The notes under the pieces are model-generated. The model saw only the letters and a list, made by a program, of their open reading frames with translations, had not been told where the DNA came from and searched no databases. DNA of 64,000 bases from Bryoerythrophyllum caledonicum (lineage: Eukaryota > Streptophyta > Bryopsida > Pottiales > Pottiaceae): contig OZ020524.1 in NCBI GenBank assembly GCA_963971425.1, positions 806,001 to 870,000 of the forward strand. The letters are read 5' to 3'. This document shows positions 23,940 to 36,819 of the stretch, in pieces. Numbering within the stretch: position 1 is the stretch's first letter; each line of letters opens with the position of its first letter. Position numbers and translations under genes: made by a program.

Positions 23940-24183
23940 CGCCGGCTCGCGTGTGCGCGTGGATCAGACGTTGGCCATGGCAATGTCACGACGGCGCCGC
24001 AGACTCACACACAAAGAAAATCACAGACGCAGCGGAGCGAGCACGAGACGAGAGAGCGAAGGAGAGATAAGTTGTATTGGCAGCAACAAGACATGTTGTT
24101 GCCGGGCCCGGTCTTGGTGCATCATCGTCCCTTGCACCATTGTTCCTCTACCGTTGTTCCGCTCCTACGACTATCTATACTCT

Positions 24184-24280
24184 GTCCCTCTTTTTCGACG
24201 TATCGTCCCTCTTTTTCGACGCTTCGTCCCAAAGTTTAACTTCGTCCCTGTTCTTCGACGTTTCGTCCCGGAGTTTAAGG
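24184..24280 (+). repeat. Phased GTCCC repeats upstream of the six-exon gene
   Basis: GTCCC occurs at 24184, 24205, 24226, 24244 and 24265 (steps 21, 21, 18, 21), with CTTTTTCGACG or AAGTTTAA between, and once more at 24127. It lies 245-340 bp upstream of the minus-strand start codon at 23939, so it could be promoter DNA or a subterminal transposon array. Confidence 0.7.
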
Positions 24281-24316
24281 GAGCTCGTTGAAATGTGGAC
24301 AACTCAATGTGACTTA

Positions 24317-24755
24317 GAGCACCTCCACCAGGGACGCGCCAGCCCGGTGGAGACTGCCCTGGGTTTTGGCCCTGAACCCTACCCCGTGGTTGGGCTGCAG
24401 GGCGCCTAGCGCAGCTCTAGCCGGGAGGAAGGTTATCCGGCCTGGAAACCTGGCTCTCATAATAAAAGCCCTGCTGTGGGTCCATGCAAAAACGCGTCAG
24501 TGAATGGACTGTCAGTGGCAGCCACTGCCACAGCCATTGTTGCTCCACCACGTGCTAGAACCAAATTGGTGGCCTAGCCCCGGTGAAATTTTGAGTCCCC
24601 CGCCATATTCTCTCTTTTTCCAGGCTTGCTCCCAACTCCCTCCGTCCCGCCTGACCGGTTTGGCGGCCCCGACCAGCGCGGTGGGGGAGCACCTTCCTCC
24701 AGACCCACCAAACCTGACAGGTCTGCCGGGATGGGAGCCTGCGGTGGAGGTGCTC
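24317..24755. mobile_element. PIF/Harbinger-like MITE 1
   Basis: A 439-bp non-coding, GC-rich element with ends GAGCACCTCCACC and GGTGGAGGTGCTC, flanked by TTA target duplications at 24314-24316 and 24756-24758. A 3-bp TTA duplication and GAGCAYCTCCA-type ends are typical of plant PIF/Harbinger-derived MITEs. Frames inside it are GC-driven and not supported as genes. Confidence 0.85.
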
Positions 24756-24809
24756 TTACGCCTCCAAATTCTGTTGAGCAACTTACGCCTCCAAAATCCA
24801 CCTCATTTA

Positions 24810-25209
24810 GAGCATCTTCACTTGGGCCCGCCGTTCCGGCTAAAATGCCCTAGCTCGTTGGACCAAGCCGTCCCATAGGAGCCATCACAAGCACCATTCC
24901 GCTCTACCTTGCCATACCGGTCTGGCAGAGAAACGGGGAGTGGGGGACATTTGGCGGGCCTCAGCCAAATTTTCACCGATTCCCGGGACCAATTGCATGT
25001 GGACAAGAAGAACTCAATTTTGTTGCCGGTTCACTTCCACTTTGCTCCCACGTTGACGTCACCTTGCATCACCGTATTCTTTGTTTTCCTTGTACTTTTT
25101 GTGCGTCGGTGCACTTTAGCCCCGGAAGCCGTCCCGCGAGCCTCTCCCCATCCAGAAGTCTTCCACCCAACCACCCCAGACTGGTGGTTTCTAGCGGGTG
25201 GAGATGTTC
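24810..25209. mobile_element. PIF/Harbinger-like MITE 2
   Basis: A 400-bp element with ends GAGCATCTTCAC and GTGGAGATGTTC, flanked by TTA at 24807-24809 and 25210-25212. Its ends resemble those of MITE 1, 55 bp away, but are more diverged. Both sit in related flanks containing TACGCCTCCAAA. Confidence 0.8.
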
Positions 25210-25212
25210 TTA

Positions 25213-27512
25213 GGATTACAAGCGTCTCTCTCAACCTCCAAATTTTACATCATTTAAGGGATAGTGGCTCGCAGGCGACTATAAGATATGTAAAAAAAAT
25301 TCTTGTGCAATTGAGGTTTTAAGGATGTAAATACAAATCATACTCAAGCTTTGGATTGGTCCGAAAATATTTCTAAAATCAGCTGCAAAAAATTTTGGAA
25401 AATCATTTTCAGAAACATCTTATTTTTTACTTGGTAAAAAACACATTTTGAAGGATATTCTATTATAAGACTTTGTCAAACTACTATTTTTAGAGATATA
25501 TCCTTTCTGGCACAAGTGTGTTGAATCCAACCCTTGGGTACGATGGTTAAGAACTTTGCAAAAAGTGAACTATCTATTTGCAAGATTAAACAACATTAGC
25601 ATCAAGAACAAATGGTTTTAATGAACCATTAATAACTTTGTTACAATGTTTTAGTGTGAATGAATAAGAATAACTAACTAAACCTTTGAAGCATTACACA
25701 TGGCCTATATTTTGTGAAAAAATAAAAACTAGGTTGGCATTACATTTTATTCTATTTGTGAATTTCATTCATACACTTATGTGTGATTTAAATATCTTTT
25801 GGCATGTGTATATATAAACTTTTTGCAAAATTGGTAAAAGTGGGTCTTAAATTTTCTATGTAATATATGGAGACATGCTGAAATAGTTGTGTAAGTCATG
25901 AAAATAAGCATTCAAAATTTTAAGATTATGAAACTAAATGATTAAGAAGAGGTAGTCAACTTCAGTATTCATTTTCTTGTAAACTACAATCATACATTTT
26001 TAGGCAAGTTATAGCATATTGGTATGTTCCAAACTCCAATTTCTAAATTTCAATCCTTAGACTTAATTAATTAAGCTTGTATTGATTTGAACATCATAAT
26101 AGTAATCAACTCTTCGAAATTATCTAGTAAATTCAACTTATAATGTATATTCTAGTCTAATATTATAACGTAACAAATGCATGCAAGGAAGAGCACAATC
26201 TTAAAAATGAAGAACAAAAAGTTATTAATAGAGAATATTAGGTATGTGAGACTTTTGGTTTTCTATTTTTTTCAACAACAATATGTGGTGAGAACCGGAT
26301 TTTTTTCTAGAATGAACTGCTAAATCGCTCTGAAATTTCAAGTCATAGGCTCCGCTGCGAGTTAGCCGCATTTCTACAAGCTGAGGGTAGGAAAAAGTGT
26401 TGGGCTTCCTGCTAATTCCACTCACCCTCTAGATTTGCGATAGGTGTGTGCTTGCTGAGGAACACTCAAATTTAGAAAGTGGTTTCAAATCTAGATCTTG
26501 AGTGCACTAGATTGAACTTCGGAGGCGAGACAAGTGTGAGCAAGTATTGTGGAGCCAAGTGCTTGTGTGTTATTTATGAGATCCGGGCCTTACACACCTA
26601 GAGCGGACTGCACAGTCTTACGTCACTATGATCAAGATTGGAAGTTAGGTCACGTTGAGAGTGTGTCTATAAAAATGAATATTCATGAGTTGCGTGCCGC
26701 CTGGACTAGCATCCCCACCATCGGCGTTAGGACCGAGATCTAGTGAAACCATACGTGGAACAATAGCGCTAGCAAGTCCACGCACTACTCTAATAGCATC
26801 CTTGACCTAGGAACACCTATCTCAATAATCATGAGAAAGACCTAGAAAGCGCGCAACCATTGTGCACAATGCTACATGTTGGAGATCAGCCATTCTTAAC
26901 CTCCGCGCCGACCAACACTAGGAACCATATTTCACCCTATTCTCTCCATCATAATAGATCTCTACTCCTTTGCTCACTTCTTGTTTTTCTTCAAGTCCTT
27001 ATTTGCATCTCTACAACACACACACATTCATGAAGGCACCTTACTAAGCATAAGTGCTACTCCCTCGTGCTTCACTACTAACAACTACATGTCTAGAACC
27101 TGTCAAAGAAATTTCAGGTTCACACACACCTCGTGGAAGCATTGCAGAATTTTCAGCAAGAAACATAGAAAAGACGTTAACCTACATCAACACCTACCTT
27201 TCAGAATGCCAAGGACTCCGCCGAAGCAATTCATACCATCTATGTCGCAATTAGCTGCTACAACTACAAAACCTACATAGATCAGTTCTTTTATCCCACT
27301 CTCTCATTTCAAGCCCTTCTTCTAATTCACACACAAGATAAACACAAAATTCATTCCAACCCTAAAGCACAAGCTCATCATTCTATATCAGATAACGTAG
27401 TAAAGCATAACAACCAAACCCTAAAATTCACTCAAAACACAAAGAAATATATATAAAACAAGAAAACCTAAATAAAAAACATAAAAACACTAGTATAGAA
27501 AATACCTTTATC
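25213..27512. other. AT-rich then A/C-rich intergenic DNA, no gene seen
   Basis: 25213-26540 is strongly AT-rich without a coding frame. Around 26250-26300 there is a short family A-like phrase (TTTTTTTCAACAACAATATG). From about 26900 the plus strand becomes rich in A and C. Confidence 0.4.
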
Positions 27513-27971
27513 TTGCGTAAGAGAGCCCATCTTTTTCTTGCAGGGCAAGCTGTGACACTGATACGAGACGTCAAACAACCAGCGATTGCTCCCTCCTACA
27601 GTCAAGACCACACTTATGGTCTGCCCACGCTCTCACACTCCCGGCTTGCCCAAGCTATCACCCCCGCCTACCCACGCCTCCTTTATACCATGAAAAAAAA
27701 CACCAGGATCAAAGATAAAGCGCTGTGGGTTACCGAAAGTGGGGGCACAGAGCAAAGTGTCGCACTCAGTTACCGCGGAATACTAGACTCTGTCCTAGAC
27801 CACAAGAGATTGTACGGCATCGTCTCCAAAACTCTTATCGCTAAAGTGGACGGCTACTCAATAGGCAGTCAATGGATAGCACCACTGATACAAGAAAAGC
27901 GGAGGTGTGGACGGCCTCTCCCGACCCGAGCTTGTCAACCTATGCATTTCTGTACAAGTGCTCATTACTAA
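27513..27971 (+). other. Unrecognised open frame, doubtful
   Basis: A 152-codon open frame. A possible 3' splice site (TTTTTCTTGCAG) lies at its beginning, before GQAVTLIRDVKQPA. The middle (GGTEQSVALSYRGILDSVLD) is protein-like in composition, but I recognise no domain, and nothing upstream makes a convincing partner exon. It may be a decayed transposon ORF or chance. The A/C-rich stretch that follows to about 28700 has only low-complexity frames. Confidence 0.2.
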
Positions 27972-28699
27972 ACCCACTGCAACACCTGTAGCGGCCCAAC
28001 ACAGATGCAATTTTGGGACACAAGTCCAAAACACTATACATGACGACAATATGACGAGGTGCCCATCTCATGAACCCAACCTTATCCGACCATGAAATCC
28101 AAACCTAGCTCTGCCGTGGCACAAAACAAGAGCGCTCTTCTCCCCAAGGAAACACAATGCAACAAGTCGGCACCCCAACTTGGACCAAACTTGTAGGCTA
28201 AGAAGACCACCAACCACAGAGGCAAGCAACAAGGAGCTTTTGGAGACACCAAGGTACAACTTGTACCTTCCCAAAACACCATCAAGCAGGACAAAGAATG
28301 GAAGCCTAGCGAGCACTATAAAGGTGAAAGCAAGGACTAGACCGGCAACCACTCTAAAAAAACATAACTTACTATACCGTAAGACCTTGCAATGGACCCC
28401 GACTCAAGCCCAATCATCCTCTCTGACGATCAGAAAAAAGAGCTTCCCGACGACCACAAACGAGTAGCCGCAACGAAGGTGTAGGACAATAGAAACAAGC
28501 GCCACCTCCCCTGTCACCTCCACAGACAACACCCCTTTGATGACACCTCGAGCTACCTCACGCTAGACGATGAGATCACAATAACAGACAAGGACGGAAG
28601 AGAAGGCCAATATCAACGCCATCGACATAGAAAACGGCAAAACTAGCGTTAAGCAGCTTAGCATTGAGATAGCCTCCACCTCTGTTGTTGTAGTCTAAT

Positions 28700-29976
28700 A
28701 GTTTGTAATTCCCAACGTTAACCGAAATTAACCTTAACCGAGCCCACCTAACGAGATCGTTTCCAGGGATTTTTATCGTGTGTCAAACTTTCTAAATCTA
28801 AAGACAATTCATATCCTAGAGGATGGCTTCCCGGATACCTCAGTAACCAGTAACAAGTAACCACAATTGTTTAGTTTAAACTCTATTGAGCGTCAGAGTA
28901 GTTTTCCGGTAAGTTTTACAGTGCCCGGAAAGTCACTACTCTCCGTTCTCATTGCCCAGAGGCCATAATATCCACAACCTAACTCTACACCGTGAAAGAG
29001 TTAAAAGGTTGTAGCTAGTTCACCGGCCTTCACAATCTACCGGAAAATAGTCTTGGTAAACCACTCACGCAAAGTCACGTTCCAACTACAACCACACCCA
29101 CTAAATCAAACAAAGAATATACAAGAATCACAACACTCTAATGCTTAGTAATTCACATAAGCAAGACAACCTTCCATAGGGATCAAGGGATCTCATCCAC
29201 TGTAACCGTAGAAAATTAGGAATACTTCACACGCAAGCTTAGCCGAGATTTCTTCTGGTGTACCAAGAGGAGGGATGTCACCCCTCCTCTCCACCAATTC
29301 AAACACTTTCCACTTAAGGAATGCTATCATAAATAGCAGTGGCTTTCCGGATCCCATCTGATAAGCACCTCTTCCTGGTCCCACCGGTGAAGGGCTTGAA
29401 GTAGATCCCGGATCTTGCTCTACCTATCTAACTTGGATATCCTACACCCTCCAAAAGCCTCTACTCGTGCATTCAATAACATAACATTCAACAAGCCACA
29501 ATCTTGCACATCTTAGCAAAGACCCACTAGGAGGACTAAACTTCCTCCCTCTCTACTCTCACAAGCTCAACTATAACTCTAGACACAAGAAATGAAGGCA
29601 AGACACAAGCAAAGCAACAAAGAGAAGAGTACTTAAATCAAGAGCCCAAGGCTTTTTAAGTATACAAAGATCACTAGCTACCCTCTAAAAACTAGGTCCC
29701 TAAAAGGTGGGAAACGGCATCTAGATCCTAAAATTGAGGGTTGCCTAGTCATCGGCATATTACCAGTTAGACAAATAAACTGGAAGACCTCGGGTTTGAG
29801 TTCAGTAAAACATTCTCTAACAAAAGTAGGTAGCCGGAGAAAATACTCAAGTGGTAGTGACCGGGTGCACAATGGGGCCTCATCGACATCACTAATCTCA
29901 CCCTAGCGTTAATCTAGCAACCAAGCAACATCCCATCAATCGATAGGATAAATCCACAATAACATATAATATAGGC
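28700..29976. other. Non-coding flank of the minus-strand gag-like relic
   Basis: No coding frame supported. It is rich in CCGG-containing phrases, like the relic that follows, so it is probably the 3' non-coding part of that element. Confidence 0.35.
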
Positions 29977-31510
29977 TCAACTGGAAGACTCATCCGGAAA
30001 AGGGGAATTATCTTCTGGTTGATCCATGGGAGGGTTGATTGGAAGATTGGGAGTATCAACGGGTACATCGTCAAGAAAATCTACCGGAAGGTTGGAAGTC
30101 TCAACCGGCAGGTCTACCGGTGGATTAGGAGTATCCAGTGGAACATAGGAAGTCTCCACCAGATCAACAAGCATAGCTACCATAGACTCAATCAACAAAT
30201 CTGTTTGTAAGAAAAAGAGATCAATCGGTTCCTTCACGAGAGGTTTACCTGGGAGACCTCGTTGTCTCTTATAGACTTTTACACCCCACTCCTTAGAAGC
30301 TAGAGAATTTGTTCTACTCACGATACATTAAGTGGGTGGATCATCAACTCTTGAAGAAAGAGAACTGGTGTAGACAAACCTTCTCTTCTTTTGAATTGGG
30401 CTCCGATCTTGCATTGATACGGTGGCACTCGTCTGTCCAGCAAGTAATTTGGTTAGTGCCACCATAGTCTCTTGTGCCTTGACTTTTATGTCAAAGTGTC
30501 CTTCTTGGATGTCCGAAGATTTTTCTTCACCTTGGTCAATTGTTCTCGGTCCTCCCGGGCTGCAACCAAAATGTCTCCCGTGTTTTCTACTCCAAATACC
30601 TTCTAGGAAGCCCTCTGAAGACTCCTTGCCTCCAGCAGCTCCATCTCCATTTGTTGGATATCTCGAGTCACATTCCAGAAAAACTTGGCTATGTTCTCCA
30701 CCAGTTTGAGATTCTTTGATGGCTTAGGAATTGGTGGTGATTTTTCCCGGTAAGACCAAGATGACCTACTCACGTTTGGGAGTCTCTAAGATGATGAGGC
30801 CTCCGGTGAGATTGCCAATAACACCAACCATTGCTCAGTATGTTGGGGAAAGGCTTAGGGAGCATGGTCTTGATGAGCCATCCCTTGTCTCCAAACTCTC
30901 TTCTTTTCCAATTCTAGACAGTCATAAAACTCATACCAGTGCATGAGTTATGGAGTGAAGAAGGTCTTGGAACATCCACCTTGTTGAATTGCCCGGAGCT
31001 GTGGCAAAATTGCTTCTTCCAACAAAAATCCCTAGTTCGGAAAGGAATCCTCAAAGAATGCTTGTATGTAGGTGGTGGCCATCCACGTTGTGATTCTTTC
31101 ACGTTAGTTGGGGTGGAAGATTGGGTTTAAAAACTCAACCACCCTCCTCAACCGGTTGTTTATGAATTGATCACTCCGGTAGCACTCCAATACATCATAG
31201 GAGTTTGATAAGTGTTTATCCAGCAACTCCCGGTTGACCCTAGGTATCCATCCCTCCTCTTCCAGAAAAGAATACACCTTTTGCCATACTTCTATGGTCC
31301 ATATCCGGGGATTAGTCCAATATACTCCCCGGGTGTTCTGGGAGGTAACAACTCTGCACCCGCATATCCGTTCTGGAAGACCCATGGCTTCTCGTATAAT
31401 CCCATGCAGCCCATCCGGGCGAGGTCTTCCTCCAATTCTCCTCCTTGTTTTGTCCCCTCCCACTTGTTAGAATCAATCTTGGAAAGCTTCAATGTCTCCG
31501 GTAGAGTCAT
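29977..31510 (-). pseudogene. Second gag-like relic, diverged
   Basis: Minus-strand start at 31510 (MTLPETLKLSKIDSNKW). Next comes ELEEDLARMGCMGLYEKP, resembling ELKEDLLRMGCLSLL of the ORF at 5736. A frameshift near 31300 leads to VWQKVYSFLEEEGWIPRVN and RLRRVVEFLNPIFHPN, which parallel ERWQEVYGF and RVKRVFTFLVPILYP of the first copy. Stops and shifts follow through 31100-30330. The last open part (30321-29977) is a Pro-rich tail with repeated DTPNLP/DTPNPP phrases. I infer the same gag-like family in a different subfamily. No polymerase genes are present. Confidence 0.5.
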
Positions 31511-32374
31511 GTTCTCTGGAATGGATTAACTCCGGGATGTGCTTGTACTTCCACCAATCTTCCTACCAACTTATCACAATTTCCGGTCCAGCCCGGAGAA
31601 CACAAGCATATTGGGCAACCGATGTACTTCTCCAGAACACTTTTCTAGATTAACGCGGATGTAGGCATCTCACATATCTAGTAACACAACTAACAAAACA
31701 ACATAACAATTACCCACTTCAAGCAAAAGAGATGACTTAGGAGAACAAGAATTTTTGAAGGGGGTTTTCCGGGTGACTGGAGAGACCAGGAAAAAGATGG
31801 AAAATTTAGGCAAGACTTAGGAAGAAGGGAAGGATAGGAAAAATCATAAAAGAGTTCTTTGCCACAAGGCCGGAAAAGGAAGAAATTGAATAAACGGAAC
31901 AAAAGATAGATGCACAAGTAACAACAACTCAAGGCTTTAAAGCTGTACAAGGTCTAAGTAGAGTCTATCGGGAAACTTTTCCTAGATTGGAAGGAAGGCA
32001 ACCGGATTTCATCCCGAGAAAAGATGATAAAGGAAACAAGTGAGAGAAGGGGACTTACAAACAAGGGGATTTTACAAACAAGAAAAACCTTAACGATTGG
32101 CAAAAAAATACATTACTCAAAATTTCTTGCCTCCGAGTTGTAGTTGCTACTTCCTTGCAATCGTGGTCTAGTCTCTGAATCTTCTCGCACCACTTCCATG
32201 CCTAGAAATCACCACTTTGTTGCGTAGAAAAATCCTCTCCACGACAATCTTCTCACAAACCCTAGGTTGCAACTTCAAATCCTAGCTCCACAAACCTTAG
32301 GTAGTTGTAATTTAAAAACCCTCCTCTTGCTCTTGGTCTTTTTGCCCCTCTTGTTCCTCTTGCTCGTGAACCAA

Positions 32375-32470
32375 ACCTTCATCGTACTCGTGCACTGAAC
32401 CGTCATTGTCCTCGTGCACCGAACCTTCCTTGTGCTCGTGCACCGAATCCTCCTCGTGCTCGTGCACAAA
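32375..32470 (-). repeat. 24-bp minisatellite, four copies
   Basis: Four 24-bp units; the minus-strand form is of the type TCGGTGCACGAGCACAAGGA. It lies about 0.9 kb upstream, in transcription sense, of the gag-like relic start at 31510. It shares the GAGCACGA core with the 21-bp array at 4857-5560. Confidence 0.9.
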
Positions 32471-32729
32471 ACTCCCTTCGTGGCCGAGTAAAGAACTCTC
32501 CTTGAGGCTCTTTACAAAACTCTCCTCAAGTTCTCTTCCTCACAAGCTTCAACCTCGTGGTTTTCATCCTCGTGGTCTTCATTCTCCTTCCAATCTTCCT
32601 CCTCATAGTTTCTGCTCAAGCAACATGTACCCCTCCCCATTCGCGGTACCCGCCTGTAGAGTGATTTTTCACCACTCTAGGAAAACACCCAAGTGTACCC
32701 ACACCTCATAGGATTCGTTACGGGGATGA

Positions 32730-35376
32730 TCATACGCCTAGTTTTTAAGTAATTGAAGATTAATTGTGTCGTTAAAGCTATCTTTTTGGTTAATTCTTAA
32801 GGTTATCTATGTATTTTTAGGAAATTAGGGCTTTAGCATCACTCTTAACGGATCCACAAACAAAGTCTAAACCCCAAGGATCTCTCATGCCTTAAGACGG
32901 AACATTAGTCCCTTTAAGATTGTGCTTATGCCACTAATCCTTAAACACTTGCCACACTGGGCTAATGGAATTTTCCATTAAGTCTCATTGCATTGGTTCT
33001 TTAATTACAATCTTTAAGAATTCAAATTCTTACCTCATGCAATATTGCTCCACTTTTCACGTCTGTCCACTCGGTCCACGTGATCACGTTCTTAAGACCA
33101 TAGTTAGTCTCAAAAACACACACACAAGTTAATTTAAGTCTTAAGGAGTTCACCTCTTAAGTCTCCACTTAAGTTCACTTATCCACAATTATCCCCTAAA
33201 GACCACGGTGTTCGACACTTACTCGTACCACTTAGTCTTTAAGATGTCTCAATTTTACTTAAGACTTCACTCTCGGCCGACTCCATGTTCTTAAGAACAC
33301 AGTTTCTGTCCTTGAGTTCTTAAGCACTCACTTACTCACTTAGGACTGACTCTTACGAACCTGCACTGTCTAGACCAATTCAACCCCACAGTGTTCTTAA
33401 GTTTCTGTCTTAAGACTTCCAGAATCGGGAGTGCATCTCTCTAAATGCAAATGTTGTCCCGTATTCTCACCCATACAAACCTTAAAGTCCAAGCCCTTAA
33501 GCTTAAAGGTCTCGTGGTACTTAAGGTCTCAACCTTCATAAGCTTATGTATCCAAACTTGGACTTAAGATTCTTAAGTTTCTATGTTTTTTTCTTAAGTC
33601 TTTCTTCGGGATTTGTTCCTTATTTTCTCTCTTATGATAGATTCTTAAATACTCACAACTTAGTCTACCTTAGAGAATCCTTTCTATTAAGGTTAGACTT
33701 AATGCCAATTTTTTGTATGTATAATATGACACTCTTGCCATGCATCAAGGTATGCCACTATTGATGTTTATTGCATAAATTGCATTAACATGAATAAGAA
33801 CTCCACTCTTATTCTTATGATACTCAAGTTATGCTCACTCACACTTGAGATCTTCTTAAGTACTTATGCATCACACACCTTATGCACTAAGTCACTTAAT
33901 TTCACATTATCTCCATTAATCTTTACACTCATGATTAATGCTCCAACACACATACAAGGTCACACACACGACCTTAGTAGTTAGGGTATTTCCCTAACTT
34001 ATTCCATGAAGAATAAATATACAATGCATTCATGCATAGGAATTTTATCCACAATTAATACCTAATGCATGCACTTGCATTTACAACACACAATGTCAAA
34101 TTTATTCAATGAAGGTCACATATTATTGCAATTATACATATGACTCAAGTCACACACAAGACTCTACATATGCAAATTCAATAATTATATATTCATATAT
34201 AAAATTAAATACTCTTACAACATTAAGAGTCATCAACTAGTTCTTTCACCTAAAGTTAGGGCTCACTCCAACCTTCCTCCAAGGAATTTCTATGGTAATG
34301 GCCAAGAATGCTAAAAATTCAAGCTAGTCATTCTACTCAACATCCAAGATGTACACCTCTTGGCAAGAGATTTTCCCTAGTATTAACCATTAAGATTAAT
34401 TCCACTAAATCTTCACATCTCTTCATATCTATTTATGAAAAGATACACTCTACCCAAAGGGTGCGAGTTCAACCCTTTTCCCATTATTTCCTTATTCTTG
34501 GATATGAACAGGTACTTTCCAATTAATTAACTACTTAATGTAAACTTAATCATTAAATATTTAATTCTCCATATATCTACAATCATTTTTACACTTAATT
34601 TTTGGAAAAAAACTATTTTTGTCATTTTGGCTCTACACCGCCTAATACCTAGGCTTGGCCCGGCACCCAACTAATACCTTATCGATATCCAGGTTTAGTC
34701 CGGGTATCAAGCCTTTTAATTTTTATTTTCTTTTTTTCTTTTACTTTTTACTTTTACTTTTACTTTTACTTTTTCTCATTTTTACCTTTATCTTTCATAT
34801 AAAATTAAACTCCTATTATTTTGAATAAGAATTCGAGTTTCTAATAAAACACTAAGCTAAAAAAAGGACCTAAACAATTAGAAAGGAAAACTACAATCAA
34901 TCTATCTATCTAAGGAAAGCTTTAACTAGTTAATCCCTAAAGGACCAGAGTCTCCTTCGGGGGGATTCCTTGATTTTTGGGCAGGTTCCTAAAATTCGGA
35001 AAAAAATCAATTTTCTCTGAAATTTTTATTCTAGATTTCCATTTATTAGAGCTTCGTGGGCATATTTTTATTTTATTTTTTGGATTTGTGGTTTGAAAGT
35101 TAATACCACTTATAGTTTTTGAGGGAAATTGTCAAGGAACTTTAGGGGTTAAGTTAGCCGAAGTGGTGATTGGGATCCTTTTCCCGGAGATTCTTTTAAG
35201 GTTTTACCGGGCATAAAACTTGGTGGTTTTAAGGCCCCATTTTATCACCACTATAACACTAATTAACTAGTTAAGCATTCACCTACTTTTACTAATTACT
35301 ATACAACCTACTTCAATGTAATACTAATTACTTGCCGGTTATCAAAACTAAAAACCACAATTTTAGCTAATTTTTT
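32730..35376. other. Intergenic DNA with CTTAAG cluster and (TTTTAC)n
   Basis: No gene supported. Between about 32885 and 33600, CTTAAG is present at least a dozen times, with many more TTAAG. A (TTTTAC)n microsatellite lies at about 34741-34775. 34900-35370 is AT-rich and unstructured. Confidence 0.6.
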
Positions 35377-36687
35377 TTGGTAGGGGCAACCAAGCGGGAG
35401 TTTCAGACTCCCACATCTGCTCCCCTAGAAGTAGAGCACCTTGCAAAGAAACAAAGACGTAGTTCTCTAGAATCGAACCATAGTGGCAGCACTCCTGATC
35501 CAATCCCACTTCAGCCTCATATTTGTCCACATTCCGCTTTTGGTTGGATTTCCCCAATATGGAGAAGCTTGCAAAGGATGGAGGCCTCGACTCGTTATTC
35601 ATTGGAGAAAGCGTCTTTGATGACTAGAGAAGTACCCAAGCCAGAGGCAGAAGAGGCCCTTAGTGCCACAACAACTTACCTCCAACTTTCATAGAAGGTA
35701 TATTGCTAGGTGAGAGAGGATGGTGTTGTGGGGCAATACTATAACCTCACACAACTCCCCTTCAATATCTCCACTGACCCCAAAACCAGTCTATCACGTG
35801 ACTTCCATGTTGCCATATTTTTTGAGTTGCCTAAAACTCCATTGTTTCATGATGGTTTTGAAAAGCTTGCTAGTGATATGCTTGCTAAAATGAACATTCC
35901 TCTTGGTACCAACCTTTCAAATCTTTTTGCAATCCATTCCAAAGGGGTGAAGAAAGAGGGTCAAAAACATGGTTTTTCAAGCTTGATCAAGTTGCATTTG
36001 CTGAACCTGGCAACAAATGCCACCTTCTTGCTTCGTGGCACTTGATATTTTGTGTTGCAACTTGACCTCATGGAACTAGTGTCCCTAGGAAAAGTTTGCA
36101 AAACATTGCACGCGTTGGCCTAGCAAGGTCTTTCCGTCAACAATAAGAGTGACAATTTTTGTGGTGATCCTACACATACCTTGTTCCATAATGTAGTGCT
36201 CAATGGTTTCTCTTGCCACCTTGAGTTTTAAGTCACCAATGTTGAGAAGCATAAGGAGTTCTTTGCATGGATTGTGGCGCCTACTTCCACACAAGCAAAG
36301 AAATTGGAGATGCACCAAATCACAACCTTCCACGAGATCATACATGCGAAGCCTAGCAACACCAGAGCCCACTCAACTTTTGAGCGAGCCAAAAAAAACA
36401 CGCTTACACTCACCCTATTTCAGCTACCCATTCGGTTGAATGTGTTTGAAACCACACCGGCCATCACCAAGGCTTTTGAGACCAAGAGCTTCGAAAGCAT
36501 TTGGTTCCATTGCCAGATTGACGGCAAGCACAATGGCTCTGCCAATGTGCAAGTCATCAACCCTATTCTTTGTAGACAATATCTCAACAAGACTTTCAAC
36601 ATTGGTTACCACCAAGTTGAAATTAGACCTCACTGTCGGAGTCTTCATGGCATTGATCCATGTAGTAGTAACTTTTCTAATTTTTGA
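35377..36687 (+). pseudogene. Unidentified broken transposon-type ORF
   Basis: One plus-strand frame spans the region with stops at 35692 and 35707 (TAG), 36043 (TGA) and at least two more around 36120-36230. Readable blocks include KKQRRSSLESNHSGSTPDPI, FFELPKTPLFHDGFEKLASD, NLFAIHSKGVKKEG and ESIWFHCQIDGKHNGSANVQ, followed by NPILCRQYLNKTFNIGYHQV. The last block could be an RRM-like part of a LINE ORF1, but the similarity is too weak to claim. It ends 130 bp before the left end of the large TIR element. Confidence 0.35.
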
Positions 36688-36819
36688 TAGTTTCCTTTTG
36701 ATAGTGTGAATAGGTGTTATAAGTTAAGTTACTTCCATTTTGACATGATAATGTGAATCAAATGGAAATATAAAGTAGTTATGGTAGTTAGAATATGAAA
36801 AGGCATGATTGTATAACTA

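Noticed and set aside
23599..24409. Plus-strand frames of 110-230 codons
   Set aside because: They overlap exon 1 and the promoter of the minus-strand six-exon gene and show only repeats and low-complexity residues.
24504..25322. Pro-rich frames on both strands
   Set aside because: They lie inside the two GC-rich MITEs and are not conserved between them.
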